The notes under the pieces were generated by a model. That model was not told the DNA's origin. It did not search any database and saw nothing but the letters and a program-made list of their open reading frames with translations. Below, piece after piece: positions 1 to 8,729 of a stretch of DNA of 64,000 bases; position 1 is the stretch's first letter, and each line of letters opens with the position of its first letter. The DNA is from Methylococcaceae bacterium UBA7658. GTDB taxonomy: Bacteria > Pseudomonadota > Gammaproteobacteria > Methylococcales > Methylomonadaceae. The position numbers were made by a program, and so were the translations under genes. Location: contig DLHW01000064.1 in NCBI GenBank assembly GCA_002483425.1, forward strand, positions 1 to 64,000, given 5' to 3'.

Positions 1-173
1 TAATTCTTTTTATTGAAAAATATTTTTTAAAACTAAATAGCTAAACAAAATACGTACAGACCATTTAGTTTCGATTCAATATTATTAGTAAAAATTTATC
101 TTGTCAATATATTTTCGAATCACTATCAATAGCTCGTCAGGCTTTGTTTCATTTTTCCTCTGGTCATAGCCAT

Positions 174-210
174 AAAAAAAGGCCGGTGGTAATTTACCAC
201 CGGCCTTTTT
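174..210. terminator. bidirectional intrinsic terminator
   Basis: A perfect 10-bp stem (GGCCGGTGGT at 181-190 with its complement at 196-205) encloses a 5-nt loop. A run of seven A lies on the left and five T on the right, so it can stop transcription in either direction. It lies beyond the 3' end of the minus-strand pgm gene and the repeat that follows it. Confidence 0.85.
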
Positions 211-258
211 AGGCTCGCTAAGTCAGCAACAATTCCGGTACAGCGCTAACCTTGATCC

Positions 259-382
259 TAGGAAACCTCTGATTCCACGCTCATGGTTCGACAAGCTTTT
301 ATGCCCTAGGGCGCCGCATATGGAATCGATTACTTACCCTTCGTCTTGAGCAAGTCGAAGGGCTTAATCAGAGGTTTTTTAA
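259..382. mobile_element. MITE-like element, family 1 copy A
   Basis: The ends carry inverted repeats: AGGAAACCTCTGATT at 260-274 and the complement of AAAAACCTCTGATT on the right, ending in TTAA at 379-382. The inside holds a diverged inverted pair related to GGTTCGACAAGCT and CTTGAGCAAGTCGAAGG, plus the palindrome CCCTAGGG. The same architecture recurs at 23485-23620 and 50013-50176. The right end provides the stop codon of pgm. No coding capacity is seen, so movement would need a transposase supplied in trans. Confidence 0.65.
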
Positions 383-2013
383 GTCATAACATCGGGTGCT
401 GTTCGTCCCGTCCGTTTTTTGACTTCGCAAAATTGCTCAGCTAAGTTAATCAGATCCGTTAAAGCCGTTTGCGCATCTTGATCGTGCTTTGCCGCATCGG
501 GTTCATATCGCTCCAGATAAATCCTCAAAGTCGCTCCAACCGTTCCTGTCCCCGATAGACGGAATACAATCCGCGATCCGTTGGTAAAACCGATCCTGAT
601 GCCTTGCCCGCTGCTGACACTGCCGTCCACCGGATCGGTATAGCTAAATTCATCGGCGAACTTGACCTCGTATTCACCGAACACTTGCCCCGGCAAAGTC
701 GGCAACTGGCTGCGCAAACTTTCGACAATCCCTTTGGCGATGGATGAATCAACGGCTTCGTAGTCGTGACGGCAATAAATGTCTCTGCCGAATGTTTGCC
801 AATGTTCGCGAACAATATCGGCTACGGACTGACGCCGTTTAGCGATTAAGTTCAACCAGAACAACACCGCCCATACCCCGTCTTTTTCACGGACGTGGTC
901 GGAACCCGTGCCGAAGCTTTCCTCGCCGCACAAGGTGATCTTGCCCGCATCCAGCAGGTTACCGAAAAATTTCCAGCCAGTCGGCGTTTCAAAGCAAAGC
1001 AGATTGTACTTAACCGCCACCCGGTCAACCGCTTGGCTGGTCGGCATGGAGCGGGCGACACCCGATAACCCGTTTGCATAAGCCGGAATCAAATGCGCAT
1101 TCGCCGCCATAATTGCCAAACTGTCGCTGGGCGTCACAAAAATTTGGCGGCCGGTAATCATGTTGCGGTCGCCATCGCCGTCGGAGGCGGCGCCGAAAGT
1201 CGGGGCGGAATCGCTGAACATGACTTCCGCCAATTCATGAGCATGGGCAAGGTTCGGGTCGGGATGATGGCCGCCGAAGTCTTCCAACGGCTCGGCATTA
1301 ATAACCGAACCTGGACTCGCGCCCAGCATATCAACGAATATCCGTATCGCATAAGGCCCTGTAATCGCGCTCATAGCGTCGAATAGCATGGTGATATAAC
1401 CGCTGCCAATACTTTGCTTGAGCAATGGAAAATCGAAAATCGACTGCATCAATTCAGCATAATCGTCGACCGGATCGATAATCCGGATCCTAATTCCATC
1501 GATCTGCTGTGTGCCGATTTGATCCAAATCGACATCGTCCATCAACGCAATCTTATAACTATCAATAACTTGACTGCGCTTAAAAAAAGCATCGGTATAT
1601 TTTTCCGGCGCTGGACCGCCGTTGCCGACGTTATATTTAATGCCGAAATCTTCTTCGGGACCGCCTGGATTGTGACTAGCCGATAGAACTAATCCTCCGA
1701 ACGCTTTGTATTTCCTAATAATATTGGATGCGGCGGGGGTTGATAATAAACCGCCTTGCCCTATAATTAACTCACCGAAACCGTTTGCAGCAGCGATTTT
1801 AATAATGATTTGGATTGCGGTTCGGTTAAAATACCGGCCGTCACCGCCCAACACCAAAGTTTGACCGGAAAAATCCTCCAGCGAATCGAAAATTGCCTGG
1901 ACGAAATTTTCCAGATAGCCGGGTTGTTGAAAAACTTTTACTTTTTTGCGTAATCCGGAGGTCCCTGGATTCTGGTCGCTGTAAGGTTGAGAGGCGATAG
2001 TTTCGATTTGCAT
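379..2013 (-). CDS. pgm: phosphoglucomutase, alpha-D-glucose phosphate-specific
   Basis: Interconverts glucose 1-phosphate and glucose 6-phosphate in the cytoplasm, linking central carbon metabolism to glycogen and sugar-nucleotide synthesis. The 544-residue length fits the family. The active-site phosphoserine motif SASHNPGG is at about residues 111-118, the metal-binding loop DGDGDRN near residue 280, and the substrate motif CGEESFGTGSDH lies further on. The ATG at 2013 has a weak GGGA just upstream. The stop codon is formed by the right end of a MITE-like element, so the last residues may differ from the ancestral protein. It is divergent from the L,D-transpeptidase-like gene. A glycogen phosphorylase at 54.9 kb would feed it glucose 1-phosphate. 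Confidence 0.95.
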   Translation of the reverse strand: MQIETIASQPYSDQNPGTSGLRKKVKVFQQPGYLENFVQAIFDSLEDFSGQTLVLGGDGRYFNRTAIQIIIKIAAANGFGELIIGQGGLLSTPAASNIIRKYKAFGGLVLSASHNPGGPEEDFGIKYNVGNGGPAPEKYTDAFFKRSQVIDSYKIALMDDVDLDQIGTQQIDGIRIRIIDPVDDYAELMQSIFDFPLLKQSIGSGYITMLFDAMSAITGPYAIRIFVDMLGASPGSVINAEPLEDFGGHHPDPNLAHAHELAEVMFSDSAPTFGAASDGDGDRNMITGRQIFVTPSDSLAIMAANAHLIPAYANGLSGVARSMPTSQAVDRVAVKYNLLCFETPTGWKFFGNLLDAGKITLCGEESFGTGSDHVREKDGVWAVLFWLNLIAKRRQSVADIVREHWQTFGRDIYCRHDYEAVDSSIAKGIVESLRSQLPTLPGQVFGEYEVKFADEFSYTDPVDGSVSSGQGIRIGFTNGSRIVFRLSGTGTVGATLRIYLERYEPDAAKHDQDAQTALTDLINLAEQFCEVKKRTGRTAPDVMT

Positions 2014-2087
2014 AGTTGATCCCGTGCGATGATTAAACTGATGAAGTAAAGTACACTAAATTTCTTTTCTCGTGTAGGTCTTGCGAT

Positions 2088-2630
2088 ATGTTACGAATTA
2101 TTTTATTCCTGGTCGGCAGTTTTTACGCATTAACGGCTTCCGCCTCTAGCGGCGTCTGGTTATTGATCGATACCAATGCGCTTAAAATCGAAGTCAAAAA
2201 AGGCGAGCAAACTGTCGATATTATAGAAGGGATAGCCATAGGACGCTCGGGGGCCGGTCAAAAATTGCGCCGGGGCGATGACATCACTCCCTATGGTGAA
2301 TACCGGATAGGCTGGGTGGGGGAGAAAAGTTCTTTCCATAGATTTTTCGGACTGACCTACCCTTCGGTGCAAGATGCAAACAACGGTTTGCGTAAAGGGG
2401 TGATCGACAAATATACCCATTCCAACATTATTAACGCACATCTCGATAACCGGGTTCCGCCGCAAAACACGCCTTTAGGCGGGCGCGTGGGCATTCACGG
2501 TCTGGGCGGCGCAAGTGAAAAAATTCATAAAACGATGAATTGGACCCACGGTTGTATTGCATTGACGAATAAACAGATCGATCACCTGAGCCAATGGGTG
2601 AATACCGGAACACTAGTAAAAATAAAATAA
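2088..2630 (+). CDS. L,D-transpeptidase (YkuD) family protein
   Basis: A 180-residue exported protein. An N-terminal signal peptide (about residues 1-19, ending in ASA) precedes a YkuD-type catalytic domain. The signature is visible as HGLGG near residue 137 and the catalytic THGCIAL near residue 153, with the nucleophilic cysteine. Family members cross-link peptidoglycan or anchor proteins such as Lpp to it. An Lpp-like lipoprotein gene follows directly on the same strand, which fits the second role, but that link is inference. The domain is short and has no LysM or other wall-binding module. Confidence 0.82.
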   Translation: MLRIILFLVGSFYALTASASSGVWLLIDTNALKIEVKKGEQTVDIIEGIAIGRSGAGQKLRRGDDITPYGEYRIGWVGEKSSFHRFFGLTYPSVQDANNGLRKGVIDKYTHSNIINAHLDNRVPPQNTPLGGRVGIHGLGGASEKIHKTMNWTHGCIALTNKQIDHLSQWVNTGTLVKIK

Positions 2631-2652
2631 TACTGGAAAATATTAGAAACGG

Positions 2653-2661
2653 TGTTAGAAT
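2653..2661 (+). promoter_or_regulatory. extended -10 promoter for the Lpp-like gene
   Basis: TGTTAGAAT is a TGn-extended -10 box with a 5-of-6 match to TATAAT. It lies 55 nt upstream of the lipoprotein ATG and predicts a leader of about 50 nt. No good -35 is seen, which is tolerated in extended -10 promoters. Confidence 0.4.
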
Positions 2662-2716
2662 TTAATTGGCTATACGTTTTTTTTGTAGCAATAACTTGGA
2701 AATAAGGAAAATAAAC

Positions 2717-2974
2717 ATGAAAAAATTAGTGAAAATCTCTTTGATTGCTCTGGCGGCTAGCTCAATGGTTGGCTGTGCTACCAACTCTGATATCGAAAAC
2801 TTACAAACCCAAATCGACGGTTTGAAAACATCCGTTGCTCAAGCATCTTCTGATGCCGCTGCTGCTCAAACTGCCGCTGCCGATGCAAAAGCTGCTGCAG
2901 AACGTGCCGCTCAATATGCACAAGATACCAACAGCAAATTGGATAACATGTTCAAAAAATCAATGATGAAATAA
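2717..2974 (+). CDS. Lpp/OprI-like alanine-zipper murein lipoprotein
   Basis: An 85-residue lipoprotein. The signal peptide ends in a lipobox (MVGC) with the lipidated cysteine at residue 21. The rest is an alanine-rich heptad helix, as in Lpp and OprI trimeric coiled coils, and the C-terminus is lysine-rich (KKSMMK). The ATG at 2717 is preceded by AAGGAA with good spacing; an upstream in-frame alternative start is unlikely because it would bury the lipobox. Lysines near the end could be the peptidoglycan attachment site, as in Lpp. The upstream YkuD gene is a candidate for that linkage. A strong terminator follows. Confidence 0.88.
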   Translation: MKKLVKISLIALAASSMVGCATNSDIENLQTQIDGLKTSVAQASSDAAAAQTAAADAKAAAERAAQYAQDTNSKLDNMFKKSMMK

Positions 2975-2997
2975 TCATCTTTGATAGAAGTAACAAT

Positions 2998-3031
2998 AAA
3001 AAGCCTGGCGGCCTGACCCCCGGGCTTTTTT
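2998..3031. terminator. bidirectional terminator between lipoprotein and rdgC
   Basis: An 8-bp stem with one G-U pair (AAGCCTGG at 3001-3008 and CCGGGCTT at 3020-3027) is followed by seven T and preceded by an A run. It sits between the convergent lipoprotein and rdgC genes and can serve both. Confidence 0.8.
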
Positions 3032-3042
3032 TATGCTTGCTG

Positions 3043-3954
3043 TTATATATTGCCGGATTCGCCTCCGAAAACTTCAACTAACCGCGGTAAAAATATAGCC
3101 AATTCCGCCGTCATAATGGCAAAATCGGCATCGAACCGGGTGGCTTCGTCTTCAATGCCGGCATCTTGCAATTGATCTTGCACCAAATCCAGAAAACGCA
3201 GCCGTTTGATCGACAAAGTCTTGTCTACAACAAAAGATAAACGGTCTTCCCAATTCAGCGCTAATTTAATTGCTTCTTTGCCGGAATCGAGATGATTTTG
3301 GATTTCGGGCAACGCCAAATCGTGCCGTTTACAGCGGATAATACCGCCCTCTTCTTCCGGCGAACGCAACTCGCACTCGTCCTCAACGATTAAACCGGCT
3401 GGCGGTTGTTGGCTGACCAGCCATTGCGTCATGACGGCAACGGGATTATCGACGGTATTAAGGGGGGTAGCGGGCAATGAGCCGATCGCTTTGCGCAACA
3501 AAGTCAGCAAATCCTCGGCCGCTTTGGACGAAGCAACGTCAACCACCAGCCAGCCGCCCGCAGGATCGATATAAGCATATATTTTCTTGGAAAAGGTAAA
3601 TGCTTTCGGCAATAAATCGAAAATAAGCTCGTCTTTCAAACGGGCGCGCTCTTTTTTAGAGAGCTTGCGCCCTTGTTGCTCTTCTTCTTCCGCCGTTTTT
3701 TCCTGAAGCATTTCGTTGACCACGGCAGCCGGCAATACCCGTTCCTGCTTCTTGACGCACACCATCATAAACCCGTTAGCAACATGTACCAGTACATCTT
3801 CCGCCGTACATAAGGGCGTGGTCCAACCGAAACTCATGGTTTCGTGCGCACCGCAGGGACGAAATTGCAAAGCTTCCAGTTTTCTCGTCAGTTCATCGGC
3901 ATCCAAGGTAAAAGGTTCGGTTAAACGGAATAAACAAAGATTTTTAAACCACAT
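3043..3954 (-). CDS. rdgC: recombination-associated protein RdgC
   Basis: A 303-residue protein beginning MWFKNLCLFRL, which is characteristic of RdgC. Known RdgC proteins form ring-shaped dimers that bind DNA without sequence specificity and limit RecA activity on the nucleoid. Length and the whole-sequence pattern, including the charged helix around KLSKKERARLKDEL, fit the family throughout. It is a single-gene unit, convergent with the lipoprotein gene. Confidence 0.93.
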   Translation of the reverse strand: MWFKNLCLFRLTEPFTLDADELTRKLEALQFRPCGAHETMSFGWTTPLCTAEDVLVHVANGFMMVCVKKQERVLPAAVVNEMLQEKTAEEEEQQGRKLSKKERARLKDELIFDLLPKAFTFSKKIYAYIDPAGGWLVVDVASSKAAEDLLTLLRKAIGSLPATPLNTVDNPVAVMTQWLVSQQPPAGLIVEDECELRSPEEEGGIIRCKRHDLALPEIQNHLDSGKEAIKLALNWEDRLSFVVDKTLSIKRLRFLDLVQDQLQDAGIEDEATRFDADFAIMTAELAIFLPRLVEVFGGESGNI

Positions 3955-4101
3955 GGTATGAAAGCAACCTCAGCAAAAATGGAGCGGCATTATCACACAT
4001 TGCGGCGTGGCCGCGCACCGGAAATCGAACACGCGATGCAACCGGAGTAAAGCCGCCGTCCAGTCTGTGATAAAGTAAGTGTTATTTATTACGAGACCGG
4101 C

Positions 4102-4296
4102 ATGGAACCTTTATCAACCTGGGAAAATATATTATTAGGCGCATTAGCCTTATTGATGATCTTCTGGATGACACCAGGCCTCAAAGCCGCGCTGGAAAAA
4201 AGTAAAACCGCCCAGTCTGACTGGCGGGGAGTGCTTATTCCTTTGGTTTTAGTCGTTTTTTTCATCGTGTTTCTTATTGCAATGGTGCGATCATGA
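4102..4296 (+). CDS. small two-helix membrane protein of unknown function
   Basis: A 64-residue protein with two predicted membrane helices (about residues 9-27 and 43-61) joined by a short polar loop. I do not recognise a family. Its TGA overlaps the ATG of darP by four bases (ATGA at 4293-4296), so the two are very likely cotranscribed and translationally coupled. The coupling makes it a real gene despite its size. Confidence 0.7.
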   Translation: MEPLSTWENILLGALALLMIFWMTPGLKAALEKSKTAQSDWRGVLIPLVLVVFFIVFLIAMVRS

Positions 4297-4883
4297 TGGG
4301 CGAATACATAGACTATGAAGAGTACGATGACGAAGTCGAATACTACGCTGTTAGACCGAATAAAACTCAGATCAAGAAAGATATTGCCGTCCTGTTTGCG
4401 TTGGGCGAAACCATGTCTAAATTGTCGATCGCGCACTTAGATAGTCTCGACCTCCCAGAAAACATCCGCAAAGCCATCGGCGAGGTCGCGGACATGCCCC
4501 CCACCGGAGCCCGGAAACGCCTGCTTAAATATATTGCAGGCCAGCTCCATAAAATCGATGTAACGCCTTATCAGGAAAAGCTCCACCGTATCCAAAGCAA
4601 AAGCGCCCATGCTGTCCGGGAGCACCATGTTCTCGAACACTGGCGCAACCGGCTTATTCATGAAGGAAATGACGCATTGACCGAATTGTTCGACGAACAA
4701 CCCGATACGGATTTACAGCGTATCCGCCAGCTTCTCCGCAACATTAAAAAAGAAACCGATACCGGTAAACCACCCAAGTCGTCTCGCTTGTTGTACCGTT
4801 ATTTGAAGAGCTTATTACTATCCGGCGCCGATGACCAAACGGAAAGCGCAGATGAGAAGGATATTTCAGAATCAAACGCCTAA
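4293..4883 (+). CDS. darP: ribosome-associated protein DarP/YjgA (DUF615)
   Basis: A 196-residue protein. From about residue 21 it matches DUF615: RPNKTQIKKD, then TGARKRLLKYIAGQL and HVLEHWRNRLI, the usual conserved blocks. In E. coli YjgA/DarP binds late 50S precursors and supports peptidyl-transferase-centre maturation. An acidic N-terminal extension (EYIDYEEYDDEVEYY) and an acidic tail are typical. It overlaps the preceding membrane-protein gene by four bases, an unusual partner. Confidence 0.88.
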   Translation: MMGEYIDYEEYDDEVEYYAVRPNKTQIKKDIAVLFALGETMSKLSIAHLDSLDLPENIRKAIGEVADMPPTGARKRLLKYIAGQLHKIDVTPYQEKLHRIQSKSAHAVREHHVLEHWRNRLIHEGNDALTELFDEQPDTDLQRIRQLLRNIKKETDTGKPPKSSRLLYRYLKSLLLSGADDQTESADEKDISESNA

Positions 4884-4968
4884 ACCCTTCTCTGTCGAAC
4901 TAAACAACTAGAAGTTCAACTCTAGCGCGAGCTTAGATTTTTCCCTATCAAAAATTGCCGTTAAATGA

Positions 4969-4984
4969 TGTGAACTTTTTCACA
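4969..4984 (+). promoter_or_regulatory. CRP-type palindrome
   Basis: TGTGA-N6-TCACA is a perfect match to the two half-sites of the CRP consensus. It lies about 90 nt after darP and about 200 nt before the small gene at 5182, so it most likely controls the latter. No CRP gene is in the window, so the regulator is inferred. Confidence 0.5.
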
Positions 4985-4996
4985 GCGTTAATTGTG

Positions 4997-5011
4997 AAAT
5001 AATCCTTATCA
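4997..5011 (+). promoter_or_regulatory. weak Fur-like box
   Basis: AAATAATCCTTATCA matches 11 of 14 informative positions of the 7-1-7 Fur site TGATAATnATTATCA. It sits 12 nt after the CRP-type palindrome. Downstream, a stem of TAGTTTCC (5023-5030) with GGAAACTA (5044-5051) is followed by a T run, resembling an attenuator. An SD-preceded eight-codon frame then lies at 5072-5098. Confidence 0.25.
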
Positions 5012-5181
5012 TTTAATGCCGGTAGTTTCCATAATAAACGGTCGGAAACTATTGAATTTTTTAGAGGGCAAATGCTTAGCGCCAGTATGCCGTTTTAAAC
5101 TTTGACGATAAAACTAAACTAGAGACCTCGAAAACTTCGCCTGCCTAACCCGATAGGTTGATTAACGTGAACGTTAAACCC

Positions 5182-5430
5182 ATGGATAATAAGATGTCTG
5201 AAATACTCACAAAATTACCAGCCGCCACTATAACCAATCCAATATTGCTGTGGCTATTTAAAAACGGTTGGGAAGAGCCGAGCTGGGGTCAACTACCGGT
5301 TAACCAAGTTGCGCTCGGTTTAATCTTACATGACTTGGGCAACAAAGTGACCGACCGGGATTTACAAAAACAAATCCATGAAATTGCGCAAAAAATTGTC
5401 GTCGACAATGCTCGCTCTGTGGTGAAATAA
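5182..5430 (+). CDS. small soluble protein of unknown function
   Basis: An 82-residue protein from the ATG at 5182; in-frame TTG at 5158 and GTG at 5167 are alternative starts and none has a clear SD. The sequence is amphipathic and helical (WLFKNGWEEPSWGQLPVNQVAL, then DLQKQIHEIAQKIV), with no membrane segment or signal peptide. I do not recognise a family. A 300-nt leader with CRP-like and Fur-like sites and a hairpin suggests it is regulated in response to the environment. Confidence 0.55.
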   Translation: MDNKMSEILTKLPAATITNPILLWLFKNGWEEPSWGQLPVNQVALGLILHDLGNKVTDRDLQKQIHEIAQKIVVDNARSVVK

Positions 5431-5758
5431 TATTTTTTATTAAATAGTTATAGGGATAGTGTTCGCAAAATTACTCAAACCGTTCAGCAGTCCTCTTTCC
5501 CACGTTCTTAATTCGTCCGTTGCGGGCCTTTCTCTTGCATTCTTCTCAAAATCGAAACGGTATTTTCCGTTAAATAATTCTTAACTCAGCGTCCAGATCA
5601 AGATCTTTAATTAACAACAAAGATCAGGCCAAAGCGGCGCGTTGTCATTTTTTATATCGACACCTTCCGCTCCACCTGTTGCCGGGGAATAGGTATAATC
5701 GCAGCCTTTTGTAATCTCTTTGCGCGACTTATAATTTTGAGCAGATAAACGATCGATC
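5431..5758. other. intergenic region with possible promoter
   Basis: No gene is seen. AGGTATAATC at 5691-5700 contains a perfect TATAAT, 60 nt before the next ATG. The same ten bases occur upstream of hppA. No matching -35 box is evident. Confidence 0.35.
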
Positions 5759-6271
5759 ATGAAACTGTTACTGAAATACCTTGCTCTTTGTTTTTTCGTC
5801 AACAACCCCGCCGACCTTGTTCCGCCTGCATCGTTCATGTGGAAAAATGTCATTTTTTATTTAGTTTCAGGCTGTATTGTCGAAGGCTTGATCGCCGACC
5901 CAGCCGACGGTTCGTTAGAAGTTTTTTTACGCGCAATCATGGCATTCTCTACTGTCGCCACCTTACTATTAGTGACAAAAAAATGGCATTATTACAATCA
6001 ACTGTACACCGCGATCTTTGTATGCGAAAACTTTATCATGACTTTGGCTACAGCTACCGAAGGTTTATATTTCTGGCTGGTGATGGCTCATAACGAAAAT
6101 GCGGAAGAAATTTCCATCAGTTTAGGTTTTTTTTTAGTAGGCTGGTATATCGCCATTGTCAGCTACATATTCCGGCAAATGCTGTTGTTTCGAATGAGCG
6201 TCAGCATCATTACCGCTTTCGGCTATTTCATTTTAACTTACGGCATTCCGATGATGGCCATGGATATATAG
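5759..6271 (+). CDS. integral membrane protein of unknown function
   Basis: A 170-residue protein with about four predicted membrane helices (near residues 28-45, 58-76, 84-104 and 120-165, the last probably a pair). No signal peptide or recognised motif. Conserved-looking aromatic and acidic residues lie in the loops (ENFIMTLATATEGLYFW). It stands alone between two intergenic regions, so the neighbours give no functional clue. Confidence 0.65.
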   Translation: MKLLLKYLALCFFVNNPADLVPPASFMWKNVIFYLVSGCIVEGLIADPADGSLEVFLRAIMAFSTVATLLLVTKKWHYYNQLYTAIFVCENFIMTLATATEGLYFWLVMAHNENAEEISISLGFFLVGWYIAIVSYIFRQMLLFRMSVSIITAFGYFILTYGIPMMAMDI

Positions 6272-6453
6272 GGTCCTATTTTATTTGACTAATTTAGCGC
6301 TCTTTAATATTTCACCCGGTCAAAAATCGCTTCGTTCGCAGTCCCTTTTCTTAACGGATTTTTATCCAAAGAAATCGGCGCCGGTTTGAACCGCGCTTAT
6401 CCCGCCGGATCGCCGATTCAAACACAAAATGTATACAGTCAATTCTGAACAGG

Positions 6454-6459
6454 TATAAT
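6454..6459 (+). promoter_or_regulatory. possible -10 box for hppA
   Basis: A perfect TATAAT inside AGGTATAATC, about 98 nt before the hppA ATG. No convincing -35 lies at the usual distance. Confidence 0.3.
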
Positions 6460-6556
6460 CTTCAAGCGGCGAACTATAACTGATGGGCAATTGTTTACTC
6501 GTCACTGATTTCTCAAAACAACCAAATAATTATAATAAACCGGAGGAGTGAAAATC

Positions 6557-8698
6557 ATGCTGTTATCAACATCAGCATCAATTGTTATAGCTTTAGTGAT
6601 GGGTATGGCCGGCGTTGGATTTGTAGTCTGGCAATTAAAACGGGTTCTTGCTTACGATCAAGGCGACGATACCATGCAGGCTATCGGTGCGGCCATTCAA
6701 GAGGGCGCTTCGGCGTTCTTGGCCCGCGAATACCGCGTTATCGCCATTTTCGTAGCAATAGTCGCTACCGTAATTACCGTATTCTTGCAATGGCAGACAG
6801 CCTTTTGTTTTATTACGGGCGCTGTTGCATCGGCGGGCGCAGGCTATCTAGGGATGTATGTCGCCGTTCGCGCCAATACCCGGACCGCCGCCGCCGCCAG
6901 CCGTGGACTTCACGAAGGATTGAGGGTGGCTTTTAGTAGCGGCGCTATTATGGGGATGTCGGTCATTAGCTTCAGCTTGATCGGTATGACGTTGTTATAT
7001 TTTTTCTTTAACGGCGAACCCAACCAGCTGGTTTATTTGACCGGCTTCGGTTTCGGCGCCAGCAGTATAGCCTTATTTGCTCGTGTCGGCGGCGGCATCT
7101 ACACCAAAGCCGCCGATGTCGGGGCTGATTTAGTCGGCAAAGTTGAAAAAGGCATCCCCGAGGACGATCCGCGCAACCCTGCCGTCATTGCCGATAACGT
7201 GGGCGATAACGTGGGCGATGTTGCCGGTATGGGTGCCGATTTATTCGAAAGCTACAGCGGTTCGATTATCGCCGCGGCAACCTTGGGCGCGGCTCTTGGG
7301 AAAGCAGACTCCATCGCGTTTATCGGTTTGCCGTTTTTAGTCGCGGCCGTCGGCATCGTTTCGAGTTTATTCGGAATTTATATGGTAACCGGTAAGGAGC
7401 GGGATGAAAGCGAACTGGCGGCATTAATCGCCAATAACACGCCGATCTCGAAAGCGCTTTATTTCCTCAACAAGTATGTTTCAAAAATTAATGAAAATGC
7501 GAGCTTAGAGGACTTATTAAACGCCTTGCGCCGGTCCGTTTGGGGCGCGTCCGCCGTTATCCTCGGATTATCGTTATTCGCAGTGTTATTATCCGGGTTG
7601 CATTTCAATTATTGGCTGGTGATACTGGTCGGTCTCGTGGCCGGAAACGCAATCGCCTACGCAACCGAATACTATACGTCCTATACCGAAAAGCCGACGC
7701 TAGCCATCGCTAAAGCCACTCAAACCGGCGCTGCGACAACCATCATTCAAGGCTTTGCGGTCGGCATGCTCAGCACCGCTCTCCCCGTTTTGATTACCGC
7801 TTTGGCAATCTTGCTCAGTATCTGGTTAGGCTTTAAAGCCGACGGCTCCTTGTCGGCAGGTTTATATGCCGTAGCTTTAGCCGGGGTCGGCATGCTGAGT
7901 ACGCTCGGCGTTACCCTGGCGACCGATGCTTACGGTCCCGTTGCCGATAATGCCGGGGGCATTGCCGAAATGAGCCACTTGCCGAAAGAAGTCAGGCACC
8001 GAACCGATGCGCTGGACAGTCTGGGTAATACCACGGCGGCAACCGGCAAAGGTTTTGCTATCGGGTCGGCGGTATTAACCGCATTGGCTTTAATCGCAGC
8101 CTATATGACGGCCACCAAGATCGAAGACTTAAACCTGCTCGGCCCGTCCATGCTGCCTGGACTTCTGATCGGCGCCATGATGCCTTATTTATTTTCCGCA
8201 CTCACCATGATGGCGGTCGGAAAAGCGGCGCATGAAATAGTATTGGAAGTTCGCCGGCAATTCCATGAAATTCCTGGACTAATGGAAGGGACTGGAAAAC
8301 CCGATTATAAGACTTGCGTCGGCATCAGCACGGAAAGTGCATTGAGAGAAATGATTATTCCCGGCTCATTAGCCGTAATAGTACCTATTTTAGTCGGCCA
8401 TTTACTTGGAAAAGAAGCCTTGGCAGGCTTACTGGTAGGCACATTGCTGTCCGGTTTTTTATTGGCCGTCATGATGGCGAATGCCGGCGGCGCTTGGGAT
8501 AATGCTAAAAAATATATCGAAACGGGCGAATACGGCGGCAAAGGTTCGGATGCGCATAAAGCGGCCGTCGTCGGCGACACCGTCGGAGACCCGTTCAAGG
8601 ATACCAGCGGTCCGTCATTGAATATCTTGATTAAATTAATGACTATAGTCAGTTTGGTGTTCGCGGGATCTTTCGGATCGGGCTGGTTAAGCTTTTAG
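6557..8698 (+). CDS. hppA: membrane-bound proton/sodium-translocating pyrophosphatase
   Basis: Hydrolyses pyrophosphate and uses the energy to pump H+ or Na+ across the membrane. The protein has 713 residues and about 16 membrane helices. The substrate-binding motifs are DVGADLVGKVE at 187-197 and DNVGDNVGDVAGMGADLF at 213-230. The motif GNTTAATGKG near 490-499 has Ala and Gly at the two positions that are Lys and Thr in K+-independent enzymes, which predicts the K+-stimulated type. The ATG at 6557 has GGAGG ten bases upstream; a GTG at 6548 would be too close to that site. Together with PPi-using glycolytic enzymes, such pumps recycle biosynthetic PPi in methanotrophs. Confidence 0.95.
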   Translation: MLLSTSASIVIALVMGMAGVGFVVWQLKRVLAYDQGDDTMQAIGAAIQEGASAFLAREYRVIAIFVAIVATVITVFLQWQTAFCFITGAVASAGAGYLGMYVAVRANTRTAAAASRGLHEGLRVAFSSGAIMGMSVISFSLIGMTLLYFFFNGEPNQLVYLTGFGFGASSIALFARVGGGIYTKAADVGADLVGKVEKGIPEDDPRNPAVIADNVGDNVGDVAGMGADLFESYSGSIIAAATLGAALGKADSIAFIGLPFLVAAVGIVSSLFGIYMVTGKERDESELAALIANNTPISKALYFLNKYVSKINENASLEDLLNALRRSVWGASAVILGLSLFAVLLSGLHFNYWLVILVGLVAGNAIAYATEYYTSYTEKPTLAIAKATQTGAATTIIQGFAVGMLSTALPVLITALAILLSIWLGFKADGSLSAGLYAVALAGVGMLSTLGVTLATDAYGPVADNAGGIAEMSHLPKEVRHRTDALDSLGNTTAATGKGFAIGSAVLTALALIAAYMTATKIEDLNLLGPSMLPGLLIGAMMPYLFSALTMMAVGKAAHEIVLEVRRQFHEIPGLMEGTGKPDYKTCVGISTESALREMIIPGSLAVIVPILVGHLLGKEALAGLLVGTLLSGFLLAVMMANAGGAWDNAKKYIETGEYGGKGSDAHKAAVVGDTVGDPFKDTSGPSLNILIKLMTIVSLVFAGSFGSGWLSF

Positions 8699-8729
8699 TG
8701 ATTGGAATTTCGTTCTAAAACGGCAGAAC

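Noticed and set aside
181..210. CRISPR-like or repeat unit
   Set aside because: It is a single GC-rich hairpin with A and T runs, a typical terminator. No array of direct repeats with spacers was seen anywhere in the window.
1093..1686. Plus-strand ORFs inside pgm
   Set aside because: They are antisense to a well-conserved enzyme and have no SD or recognisable product.
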